Assembly: GCA_038049695.1 (NCBI GenBank)
Contig: CP142452.1
Location: forward strand, 36,506,501-36,570,500
Direction of reading: 5' to 3'
Length of the DNA: 64,000 nt
Source: Cinnamomum chago
Lineage: Eukaryota > Streptophyta > Magnoliopsida > Laurales > Lauraceae
A program made the translations under genes and the position numbers. The notes under the pieces were generated by a model. It was given only the letters and a program-made list of their open reading frames with translations, made no database searches and had not been told where the DNA came from. Of this stretch, positions 55,033 through 64,000 are shown piece after piece (positions within the stretch are counted from its first letter, which is position 1; each line of letters begins with the position of its first letter).

Positions 55033-55576
55033 CTATCCCAGTTCGGTTATGGAACCAACTATACAAAGCACCCAGTTAAAGAACTCGGTGGCTGCCTAGG
55101 AGAATTAAGTTCAGTTACAGAGCCAACTATAAAATTTTTCTATCACCAAGGTAAAACTTGAAATACCTTGTACTCCTAAAGAACTTAATTCAGTTTGCCT
55201 CTGTAAGGTTCGGTTAATGAACTAAGCTTGACACTACAAATTTGGTATTAGGATATAAGTCTAACTTCTTGAGTTAAGGAACTTAAGAGTTTGCATGATC
55301 TCGATTATTGAACCGAGCTTAAATACTTGTTCCGGTTAGTGAACCAAACCCAATTACTTAGTTATTCCGGTTGTTTGACCAAACTCAATTTCTTGTCATC
55401 TCCTAAACATGCTAAGGGCTCGGTTGAGGAACTGAAGTCAAACACTTGTTATTCTAAAAACGAAACACTTGAAAGCAGACATATGGGAAGTGAAATTGTA
55501 TTCATGAGTTGAAATTTACATTGTTCAGCATTACAATACTCCCCAAAATACAAAAAGAAAAGAAATACAAATAAAC
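55033..55576 (+). repeat. H 3' region, degenerate GGTT-ATGGAACC repeats
   Basis: TTCGGTTATGGAACCAACTAT, AAGAACTCGGTGGCTGCC and many later CGGTTxxxGAACC words repeat irregularly over 400 bases. They continue the array left of T2. Confidence 0.7.
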
Positions 55577-57827
55577 TCAAGTACCGGCCTTGACATTGGC
55601 ATCAGGGGCTTCGATCATAGGGGCCCCAGTCGGAGTAGCCTCAGGAAGAACCTCAGGCGGGGGAGGAGGAGTCGGAACAGTCTCAGGAGGAGCCTCGGAG
55701 GAAGAAGGGGCAGAGCTCGACTCCAGTTCAGAACTTGAGAACTTGGATGGATTTTGATAGATAGGGTGGTCCTCGGGGATCCTTGCTTCCTTCAGTGTGG
55801 CCCGGCACCCAAGCTCAAACAAATATGGACTTATGTTCTCGATTTGAGCCTCATATTGCTTCGTCGCCGCGTCCACACCATCTTGGAAAACGACTTCGGT
55901 CTCGGCCTGGACTGAGGCTTCAAGATCGGTCTTTTGCTTTAGCACGGCTTCGAGCTCGGCCTTCTGCTTTGCCAACTCAGCCTCGAGCTCGGTTGCCCTT
56001 CTCTCCTTAACCTTGGCCACTGCCCTCAGTTCATGGGTCTCAGCCTTTAGCTTACAGATTTCGGCCATTGCCATGTCCATCTCTACAACAAGGCCAATGT
56101 TCCTCTCAGCTTCCTCCTTCAGACTGTGATTGTTTGCCTCTAAAGTTGTGGCGAGCTCCTTCTTCTTTACCTCCAGCTGCGAGACCTTGGAGGCATTCTG
56201 GTGAGATCTATCCAAAACGACCTGGACCCTCTGCATGATCTGTAGAACAAACAAGTGTCAGAGAGAAACAACCGAAATCAAGCACTTGGTGAAAATTATG
56301 GGAAAATAAACTCACCAAGATAGCCGACTGCAATGACGATATCAGCAGCCCCTTGTCATCGACCTTCCTATGCCTCTCCATGTCGCGTGGCAGGGCACAG
56401 GCCTGGGACAGTGCAGCAATGATGAGGGGGTTGTCGGCCATCCGATCCTCCACGTTTAAAGGCCTCCCCGACCTGATCTAAAGGCTTGGTCTCCACGGGG
56501 CCGGCCCTGTAGGCTGAGGTGCCAAGACAGGGCTGGGACCTTGCTTTGCTGAGCCCTCAGTCCAAGGCTTCCTCTCTGGCGGAGCTCTTTCCCTCGGAGA
56601 TTTGGTAGGACGCTGTCGAGCTCCTGTACTAGGGCCCTCAGTCCTGGGCCTCTTCTCCGACCAAGCCCCCTCCCTTGCGGATTCGGCAGGGCGCTGCCCA
56701 ACTCCTGTACTTGAAGAAGTGACATGAGTAGAAGTAGGGGTACCAGCGGCACCCGAGGGCACAGAGGCGGGAATAGGGTCGGCAACAGGGGGCGTGGAGG
56801 CAGAAGGAGCTCGGCTTCCAAAAAATTTAACCCCTAGATCTTTAGCTTTCAAAGCAAGTCGGCGTCGCTCCATATCCTTTTCTCTTTCCTCTTCTAGGCT
56901 GGAGGGAGATGTGTTGGACTCGACGATTTGTTGTAAGTCTGTGGCCTCTGAATCGGCGGGCGATGTGGAGGCCTTAGCGCCCGAATCTGTTCGGCGCTTG
57001 ACGTCGGTCAAAGTGAGCGCAGCTCCCCCCTCTCCAAGGGCTGACCGGTCCTCCTCTTAATGAATGGATGATATCTCGGCTCGTACCCTAGGAGATCCTA
57101 AGCAGCTCGCTCGTGATGACCTCGGTAGCTACGCATAGCCTTGAGCCAAGTATTGTTTCTCTTCCAATCGGCTCAGCTGGCCTCTTGCCTTCTCTGGCTA
57201 AAGTCTGCACGGCAAACAAGAAAGCATTAGCCCGGCAATACAAGAAAAAGAAATATATGAGAACTCAGGAGGTCGGTATTTACTTGGGGGAGTCCCGAAG
57301 CGACAGGGGACCCTATATCTCTTCCCTGCCTCAGGCTCGGTCGCTTCGAACTCCCAGTTGCCGAAAACGAACAGACGATCGTCCTTGGCATGTTTGTTGG
57401 AGTCCTCCGAGTCATAGACGAAGGGCTCTCATTTCGGCCTTCCTCGGAGATAGTAGTTGTTATCGCCTCCTACGAATTTGCACAAGTTATAGACATCCTC
57501 GATGTCATGGACACCGAGGTCAATACCAAGAATCTTATTGAGCTCGGTGACGCCCATTATTATTTTAAAATTGTTGGGCATTAGTTGACAGGGACAGAGG
57601 TTCCGCTTGCTAAGACAGGTTCTGAGAAGGGGGTGGACGGGAAACCTAACCCCGCCTTCGATTACTGTAACCAGGGGGAACGACATCCAGCCGTTATGAA
57701 AGGAGTAGCCATCGAAAGGGCTCTTAAGGTCATCTAATCTTACCTGGACGTTGTCGGGTATCCTATACATGGCCTTAAACTCTACTACGGCCTGTGGGGT
57801 ATCCAACCAGTTCCTATAAATCCCCAT
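55577..57827 (-). pseudogene. H antisense intron-bearing gene: gypsy-type transposon protein domain plus coiled coil
   Basis: Opposite to H pol. Exon 1 (57827-57284) starts MGIYRNWLDTP and contains FPLVTVIEGGVRFPVHPLL, PCQLMPNNFKIIMGVTEL and DDRLFVFGNWEFE, which resemble the plant family named 'putative gypsy type transposon' (Pfam Transposase_28), a protein of unproven function. A TGA at 57429-57431 breaks it. Intron 1 is GT at 57283 to AG at 57205. Exon 2 has shifts, then a Ser/Pro-rich linker (57011-56478), a stop at 56478, and ADNPLIIAALSQACALPRD. Intron 2 (56315-56240) has clean GT...AG ends and joins in phase 0. Exon 3 (56239-55577) is a long coiled coil (KKKELATTLEAN, ATELEAELAKQKAELEAVL) with a Ser/Pro tail. 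Inactivated copy. Confidence 0.75.
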
Positions 57828-58394
57828 TTCTAAATTTGAAGAGACTGGGAAGATGAAAGGAAAAGCTAGAGGAAGGAAGAAAAAAAAGGGGGGAAAGAAG
57901 CAAAACCCTAAACCCTAAAATCAAAAAACAGAAATCAACAAGACGGGAAAATGGAACTTACAAAGACAAAACAAACTCAAAAGAACGGCAAGCACAAAAA
58001 TCGCAGAGACGCTACTCCGACGGAGTTTTCCTTCTCTCTGCAAAACCCTCTTCTCTTCTCTAAGTGGATGCGAAGGTAAAAGAAGGAAAGAGGAAGCACC
58101 CCTATATATGAGGGAAAAAGGGCGCCTTTTCGGATTTCGAAAGCACCCGCACGAGGCGTCACCTTGAGCGTTGTACGCGTCGCTTCGAAGTGATTGGACG
58201 ACCAACTCGATGGAGACACGTGGTACCGCCAGTTCATCTCCTGCAATAATTCAAACGCGCTATTGATTACCTCGGGCAGGTGAAGTGACATCTCAATAAG
58301 AATCAGACGTCAGCATCCGAACCGAGATAGAAAACTATCCCTAACATAATACTTAGCTCCCGACCTCAAAGAGTTACGGAACTCTAAGAGGTCA
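57828..58394 (-). promoter_or_regulatory. Upstream region of the H antisense gene with TATA-like box
   Basis: On minus a CATATATAGGGG word (58099-58110) lies about 280 bases before the ATG, followed by a CT-rich leader (58080-58020). No coding sequence is seen. Promoter function is inferred. Confidence 0.45.
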
Positions 58395-58410
58395 GGAGCT
58401 AGGGGGCAAT
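58395..58410 (+). other. Polypurine tract of H
   Basis: GGAGCTAGGGGGCAAT directly precedes the LTR start TGTGTGGGATATT. It fixes the strand of H as plus. Confidence 0.75.
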
Positions 58411-59095
58411 TGTGTGGGATATTTTCGTAAATACCGAGATAATCCCTGGCTTCGGTAAGAGTACCAACTAGGTTTGACTTAGTCTTGGCTTCATGCAGCT
58501 CGGTAATGGTACCGGCTTAAGCTAGCTTCGGTAAAAGTACCAGCTAAGTTTGTCTTGGTCTCGATCTAACGTAGCTCAGCAATAGTGCCAGATTTGCACC
58601 TCGACAACAGTGCCAGGATGTGCCTATGCCTAACCTCAGTATCAGTACTGGGTGTCAGACAACCATAATTATACGGTGGCGTTGCAGAACGAACTGACAA
58701 GTAGGATGGGCACCGGGAATAGATAGGGGGTTGACCTTATCTGGCGGTCACATCCACAACCATACAAGAGATCGAGGTATAGTCTGATGGGACAGCACCT
58801 CCACTAAAGATACAAGGTATGGTCTGATAGGACAATACATCCACCTACCTCCACTAAAGGTACGGTCTGATGAGACTTCCCCCTTGCGTGAGGTAAACCC
58901 GCAAGGGGCATGCTGTCATATACGTCCATACTCCAAACTCTCCATTCTTCTCCACTTACTCATCCTTTGTTCAGTGACTACACTAACTTAGGCATCAGTG
59001 TGCCTTCTGCTGACTGCAGTCAGGGCCTCTAACCTTTGTTTTTTTTCCTTCCCTTTCAGGTCTCAGGCATTCGGTCTTTCCCAAAAAACTTAACA
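58411..59095 (+). repeat. H 3' LTR
   Basis: It starts TGTGTGGGATATTTTCG and probably ends ACTTAACA at 59095. The end is uncertain because the partner LTR lies outside the window. It contains repeated CTCGGTAA and GTACCAGCT words and GGTCTGATGGGAC motifs (58770-58890). Confidence 0.65.
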
Positions 59096-59289
59096 GCAAT
59101 ATTAAGAGTTTTATACTCGTCTAACTAAGTCTGTAATATTTAGGCACTTACATCTTCCATGAGGATTTTAGTCAATGAGTAAGTTGGGTAGAGAAAATAG
59201 TTTTGAGTGAAATTAGATAAGGGTTTCTTTTCTTTTGGCTTTTGATGATCAGCTGAGAAGGTGATCTATTTAATACCATAGTGATTTTT

Positions 59290-59880
59290 TTACAATGACA
59301 TCCCCAAGTTATTCCTGCATTGCAATTGATCATCTGGAAACATATCTTTTGAAAAGGAAAGGCCATTTGTTGCAATAATAAGAGAAATTGTGGCTCCAGG
59401 CCACTCTATGGGAATGTTGCAAATTGAAACAGTTAACTTGGTAATTTGAGAGACGACTTGCCGTGGCATTGACTCAAACAAATCACCTACTTGATGCTCA
59501 AATAGCCATTTCAATGGATGTTCTACTTCCTTTTCATTGACAGACAAGTGTTATATAGTTGACAACCAATTTGGTTAGAACTGAGGCTGTTTTGTCCTTT
59601 TTCTTTTAACTGATAAGAACAAAAGCTTCTCCTCATTGTAGCATAAATACTGCAAAATTCTATATCAATGTCAAGCTTTTCCTCATTGTGGGCCAGATAT
59701 TTGGACCCCAGATGATCAATGCTTGTCTTGTTGGGCCCACAGAATTCTAGGGTTGTATGAGGATGGATTTTGACTGAGCCCAGTCCAGCCTTATTCTGCA
59801 TCTGAACTACACAGGCTTGAGCAGGAACAGCCTTATAGAGGGGAACAACCCTGCTATCCAGTGAAATGGTGGGTGGCTGA
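59290..59880 (-). pseudogene. Unrecognised exon-like relic right of H
   Basis: Two overlapping minus-strand frames of 85 and 92 codons have a composition unlike the surrounding repeats. The right frame extends upstream without an ATG (ISLDSRVVPLYKAVPAQAC, then SVKIHPHTTLEFCGPNK). The left one reads WLFEHQVGDLFESMP and IEWPGATISLIIATNGLSF. They could be adjacent exons or one frameshifted exon of a host gene, but I do not recognise the family. Chance is not excluded. Confidence 0.35.
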
Positions 59881-60299
59881 GTAACCCACTATGTAAGTAT
59901 TTCTAGTACAAGCTTTTAGGATATGATGCATATCCTGCATCTGGGAATCATACTGACACCAAATAACAATAGTTGATAGCTAGGATCCTTCTGGTGAAGT
60001 TGTGGCAGCTCTGGAAGATGTTATATTGACTTTGGTTGCTCTTACTAGAAGGCCAAGATTGGATAATGACTAGGCCATGGTAATTGTTGGAAGGACTGAT
60101 TTTCTCTGTTTGGTTTGCTCATGCACGCATTTACTGTTTGCTCTAACATCTTTAGGAATGGGAACGGGTCGGGTTCAAGGTTTATCTGTGCCCAAGCTAC
60201 AAAAGAGGTTTAGTAACCTTGTCACTGGAGCCAACTTGGCAAAGGTTGCATGACGCGCCTCCTCCATGCTCTTTTAAATTAAATACCCGAATTTGAACC
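59881..60299. other. Intergenic sequence, nothing recognised
   Basis: No open frame of note, no repeat shared with the rest of the window. Confidence 0.6.
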
Positions 60300-60302
60300 T
60301 AA

Positions 60303-60759
60303 CCCTATGTTTGGGAAGTGGGGGGGGGAGGGGAGGGGAGGGAAAATTTGAGGGGAAGGAAAATAAAGGAGAGGGGAGGGGAGGGGAGGGGAGGGGAGGG
60401 AAAATTAATTTTACCTCTTCTTGTTTGGATAGTAAAAAAGTATGGGAAAAAAAAGTGAAAAAGTAGGATTTTATTTATTTGTGAGGTAGAGATAAAATTA
60501 CTAATTTATTCTTACTTTGTGAAAATGTGAAAAAGTGAAAAGGGCATTTTAGTAAAAGTCCAAAGATTCCCTTCTTTTCCTCCACTTTCCTTCCATTTTT
60601 TAAGGGAAAGTTTTAAGGTGGGCCCATATGAATTTTATCCACATTGCCCCCCCCCCCCCCCCCCCCCCCCCCAAACACCCTCAAATTTTCACCTTCCATC
60701 TATTTTTCCCTTTTTTTTTTTTTCCTTCCTCTCATTTTACCCCCTTCCCATACATAGGG
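60303..60759. mobile_element. MITE, PIF/Harbinger-like
   Basis: It is bounded by imperfect inverted repeats CCCTATGTTTGGGAAGTGGG and (reverse complement of the right end) CCCTATGTATGGGAAGGGGG. TAA stands directly outside both ends (60300-60302 and 60760-60762), the target duplication of PIF/Harbinger elements. The interior is G-rich on the left and C-rich on the right; there is no transposase. Confidence 0.75.
60647..60672. repeat. Run of 26 cytosines in the MITE
   Basis: An uninterrupted C-run, matched on the left by repeated GGGGA units at 60320-60400. The length may be affected by sequencing. Confidence 0.9.
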
Positions 60760-60762
60760 TAA

Positions 60763-61532
60763 AAGTGAGGCCAAAATACCCAGTTTACCCATATTCCTCT
60801 AACAGGCGTGTCACCGGACTACGAATGGACTTATGCAAGAAAACATTGTCAACCATCCTAAGCCTGGCTGGGTCCTTTCAAAGCAATTGGGCAGTCCTAA
60901 GAAAGTTGGAAAATATCTCTGTTTGGTGAAATGACATGATAAAATAATGTTTCAAGCCTAAGCCGGCTCAATAGGGCCCAAATCCAACCTGATAAAAGAC
61001 CTGTTTAGGATAACGTTTACAGTGTTAATTATGCTTATTTTAGTTGTACTTCATTAATTTTAAGCAATGTCAATCTGTTATCAATTTTGAAAAATAAAAA
61101 ACTGCGTTTGGCAATTTTGCATGTTCGGAAATCTCAGTTTTTGAACTGCAACTGCAAAAGGTTGTTTGGCTATCAAAAAGCTGTTTAGGCTTGTTCTGAA
61201 ATATTTGACCAACATTTCATTGTAAGCCGATCTGTTATTACATATTAACACATCAATGGTATGCTGCAGAGCAGAACATGTTGGCTTATAATAATATTTA
61301 TCACATACATTCATAGGTATGGCCGTATGGGTATGCAGGCCTAGTGTGTTGGCTGGTCTGACACGATATTTTGGATGATTTTAGTCAATTCTGAATTGAC
61401 AATAGCGTTGATTTGTGCACTTGAAATTTTACAATTTTGATACTAAATCCAGGTTCTTAAAGTAAGGTGAAAGAAACAAAAAAATTAATTTTATTGGTGT
61501 AGCATTTACTTATTTCAAAGTCTTGTTTTTAT
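60763..61532. other. Intergenic sequence, nothing recognised
   Basis: AT-rich DNA without convincing coding potential. The T and A tracts are ordinary. Confidence 0.6.
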
Positions 61533-63189
61533 TGTTAGTTTGTATGGTGTTAATACATTGATTAATTTCTTTATTTATCAATATAATCATGATTTTCTTT
61601 CATGAGATGAATGGTGTTTTATTACTTAATGCACATGACCAATACATATGACATAATAGTTCATGAGAGAACCGGGTCTCATTAGTATATTAGATGTGAT
61701 ATATGTATATGGATGAGATCCACATACGGGAGACATGTGTCACAAATCTTGTACTTAAAAATATCTCTACAACCAATGATGAGATTGGACATCTCATCTA
61801 ACAAGGTTGCAGCACTTTGATCACTATGAGATAGTGTGATCTGTCTCGATCATCAGAATGTCAGATTCTGGATCATAGTGCTGGTACATTGGATGTATTG
61901 AAGGACCATGAGAAGCACCTTATGAAATACTGTCTCGATTTAAGGACTGCTCTCATAATTCCCTAGCAATAGGCTCTCAATCCTGAGACACTGATGAACT
62001 CAAGTTTCTGTCTATCTATTTGCTTTGAGCCACCAATGAGTGAGGCCAACTGTATGTCAACACTTCGGTGTCTTGGGTACGTTGTAGTAGGACTGTGGGA
62101 ACATCCAATGGTCAAGATGGAATCTATCTACATTATCCCCTTCTGCCAATTAATGGATTTATCATTAGTAAGTACGCACCCATCTCGATTAAGAGTTAAT
62201 TGGATGGTACTGATGATCACTGTGATTAATTGGGGCTCAAGGATAATAAGATGTGGATCTAAGATTGGATGGGACAGATTTATTCCAATTGATCCATGGA
62301 TAATGATAGAGGGGCTTACTTGTGGTAATTGGGAAGTTTAGGGTCTTCATTGTAATTTATTCCTAAGACTGGAGTGTAATTGCATTTATATAGTGGTGTT
62401 ATTTGCAATTAACTGTGGGCCCGGATTACACATGAGATGTGGGGTCGCGTGTCCCAGTTGGAGCCAGCTTTCTAAGGAATCCCTAGTGGTCCCCACGCTA
62501 GCCCAAGTATTAGAAAGATTCTATTTTTACTTAAACTCTAAAAGGAAGGAATTAGAAAGTTACTATTTCTATTTGAAGTGGGACTTCTAATAGTGGTAAT
62601 AGTAAGCTACTAATTTGTGTGGAAGTGTGACCTCTAATACAAATTAGTAAGAGAGATAAGAGAGGAGACTTGAGGGCTATTTAAAGGGGAATACACCCCT
62701 TGGACGTCCATGACATAATACCCACGCCCAAGAGCCTCTAGTGCAAGTGTTGCACAACTCTTCTTCTCCTCTTCTCTCTTCTAGTTGCCTTCTAGTTCCT
62801 TAGAGTTTCTAGTACGGTTTTCTCTTGAAGATCCCACACATCTTCTTGAGAAAAGAGATATGATAGAGGGTCATAGCGTGGAAGACAATAAGGTCTTGGA
62901 GATCTCTAATTGCTTCAAGAAGAGTTCTTGTTCTAATTGGTTGTCTTTTCCTCGATTAGAGCACTACCGGGCTCCAAAGGTATAATCTGCTTCTTTACTT
63001 GTTGTAGATTATTTTGTTCATGTAGTTGCTGATTTCTATCTTCTAGATAGGTTATATTGTTGTACATGATTGATGAGAAAGAGGGATTGCATCCTGGATG
63101 TGGTTTATGACCTTCTGGATACTTAATCCATGAGTCAAGTGGGTCAAAAGTTTTGAAAATCTATTCACGAGGCCCACCTACTTCCAACA
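61533..63189 (+). mobile_element. Solo LTR 'B', same family as 15900-17662
   Basis: It opens TGTTAG, closes CCAACA and is flanked by TTTAT (61528-61532 and 63190-63194). It aligns with copy A along the whole length, with two fewer dyad boxes and about 100 bases less in total. No gag or pol is present. Confidence 0.9.
62575..62634 (+). promoter_or_regulatory. Two GAAGT-N3-AC(T/C)TC boxes in solo LTR B
   Basis: They lie at 62575-62587 and 62622-62634, 47 bases apart, before TATTTAAAG at about 62678. Copy A has four. Confidence 0.55.
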
Positions 63190-63194
63190 TTTAT

Positions 63195-64000
63195 GATGCT
63201 TATTGTGCTTCTCATTCCTAAATTTGAGATGGTGTTCTACGATGGATCTAAGGGAAAAACTGTCATACTCTCATTTCTTTGAGGTTGGCTCAACTTTATG
63301 AAAGTGCCTTTCCATGTTAGAATCATCAAGGAAGAAGATCAAGCTATGGTTTTGGAAGGCATCCTCACTCTTCAAAGAAAGTGTATAAACTTTTCCATTA
63401 GCCATTTGTAAATAAATATATTGGGGACTAAAAGGAAGTTATGAGATGCCTTATCATGGGAACTTCTGTCCATACTAGAAGCATAATTCAATATTTTATC
63501 AAATTCTAGAAAATCTGAAAAATGTTATTACATCTCAATACCCGACGCCGTCTAAGTATGTTTAGTGCCTAATTAACCATGATAATGTACCTAATGGTTG
63601 TTTTGGATGGATTTGGAATAGGTAGATTAGTGGGGATTTGACCAAGCCAGGTAGAGTTATAACCTTTTGAATATTTTGGGTCGCATGTATATTTTTAATT
63701 TTAGTGGGTTCTCAGGTGCATTGCATGTAGCATGTCGTCATCTTCGATTTTCGTGTTTGGACCTTGATCAATCGAGCCCAACTTGACCCATCTCCAAGCC
63801 CATTTCAATACAAAAGCCCTTCTGCCAAATTTCCCTTAAGAGCTTGGACTTGGCATGCAAAGAGATAAAAATTTCCTCTTTTAAGACCCAAACCAATCGA
63901 TCCTCTTGTTTTTCTCTTTCATTTCTCTCCCCAGCCGAGAGAGCTCCTTCTTTCCATCTCTTCTTCCTTCCAATCTCTTCCAAATTAGAAGCAAGAGGTC
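63195..64000. other. Right edge, nothing recognised
   Basis: No domain, repeat or RNA gene can be recognised. A 71-codon minus frame at 63768-63983 is purine-rich low complexity and not supported. Confidence 0.55.

Larger units (their letters stand above)
1..59095 (+). mobile_element. Element H: outer Tat-like Ty3/gypsy retrotransposon, 5' end off the window, split by T1 and T2
   Basis: Gag relics at 1-884 and pol relics at 32412-36341 lie on the same strand, and the two halves meet across a perfect five-base duplication (CCAGG) that flanks T1. Pol is followed by repeats, a second interruption (T2), an antisense gene, a polypurine tract and a 3' LTR. Order gag, protease, RT, second RNase H, integrase fits the Tat lineage. 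The 5' LTR and leader lie left of base 1. It is the oldest layer because both other large elements sit inside it. Confidence 0.85.

Noticed and set aside
1..64000. tRNA, rRNA or other structural RNA genes
   Set aside because: I saw no cloverleaf with A and B boxes, no 5S block and no rRNA segment; the TGGTATCAGA word at 27821-27834 is a primer-binding site, not a tRNA.

Overview
The window looks like nuclear DNA of a land plant, most likely a flowering plant. It is almost entirely a nest of LTR retrotransposons with no intact ordinary host gene. The pol genes are of plant Ty3/gypsy type, several with the archaeal-like second RNase H, G-patch-like segment and antisense accessory genes known from the Tat/Ogre lineage. 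Tekay-like and Copia-like solo LTRs and a TAA-flanked MITE are also plant features. I cannot name the species.

Layout. A plus-strand Tat-like element (here 'H') enters from the left edge (gag relics 1-884) and ends at a 3' LTR near 58411-59095. It was hit twice. First, a minus-strand Tat-like element (T1, 890-32411, flanked by CCAGG) landed between its gag and protease. T1 was then invaded by a Gypsy-type solo LTR (3723-6133), a Copia-like solo LTR (6335-8261, AAAGA duplication), a third solo LTR (15900-17662, CGAAG duplication), a plus-strand Tekay-like solo LTR (21442-24741) and a broken Tekay-like element (about 26267-31378). Pol of H resumes at 32412-36341. Second, another minus-strand Tat-like element (T2, 36518-55032) landed just downstream of H pol. 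Its LTRs are far more alike than those of T1, so it is much younger. Its reading frame ORF1-gag-protease-RT is one continuous frame broken by point stops, with one frameshift before the second RNase H.

Both T2 and H carry an intron-bearing gene on the strand opposite to their pol, between integrase and 3' LTR. In T2 it is at 40517-41982 on plus, with a TATA box and two exact evening-element words upstream. In H it is at 55577-57827 on minus and encodes a protein resembling the plant 'putative gypsy type transposon' family followed by a coiled coil. These antisense genes and the tandem-repeat arrays around them are the most interesting content.

Right of 59096 lies non-element DNA with an unrecognised exon-like relic (59290-59880), a MITE (60303-60759), a second copy of the 15900-type solo LTR (61533-63189, TTTAT duplication) and unassigned sequence to the edge. 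Nothing here is likely to make a complete autonomous element today: H has lost an RT catalytic aspartate, T1 is riddled with frameshifts and T2 has about ten stops.
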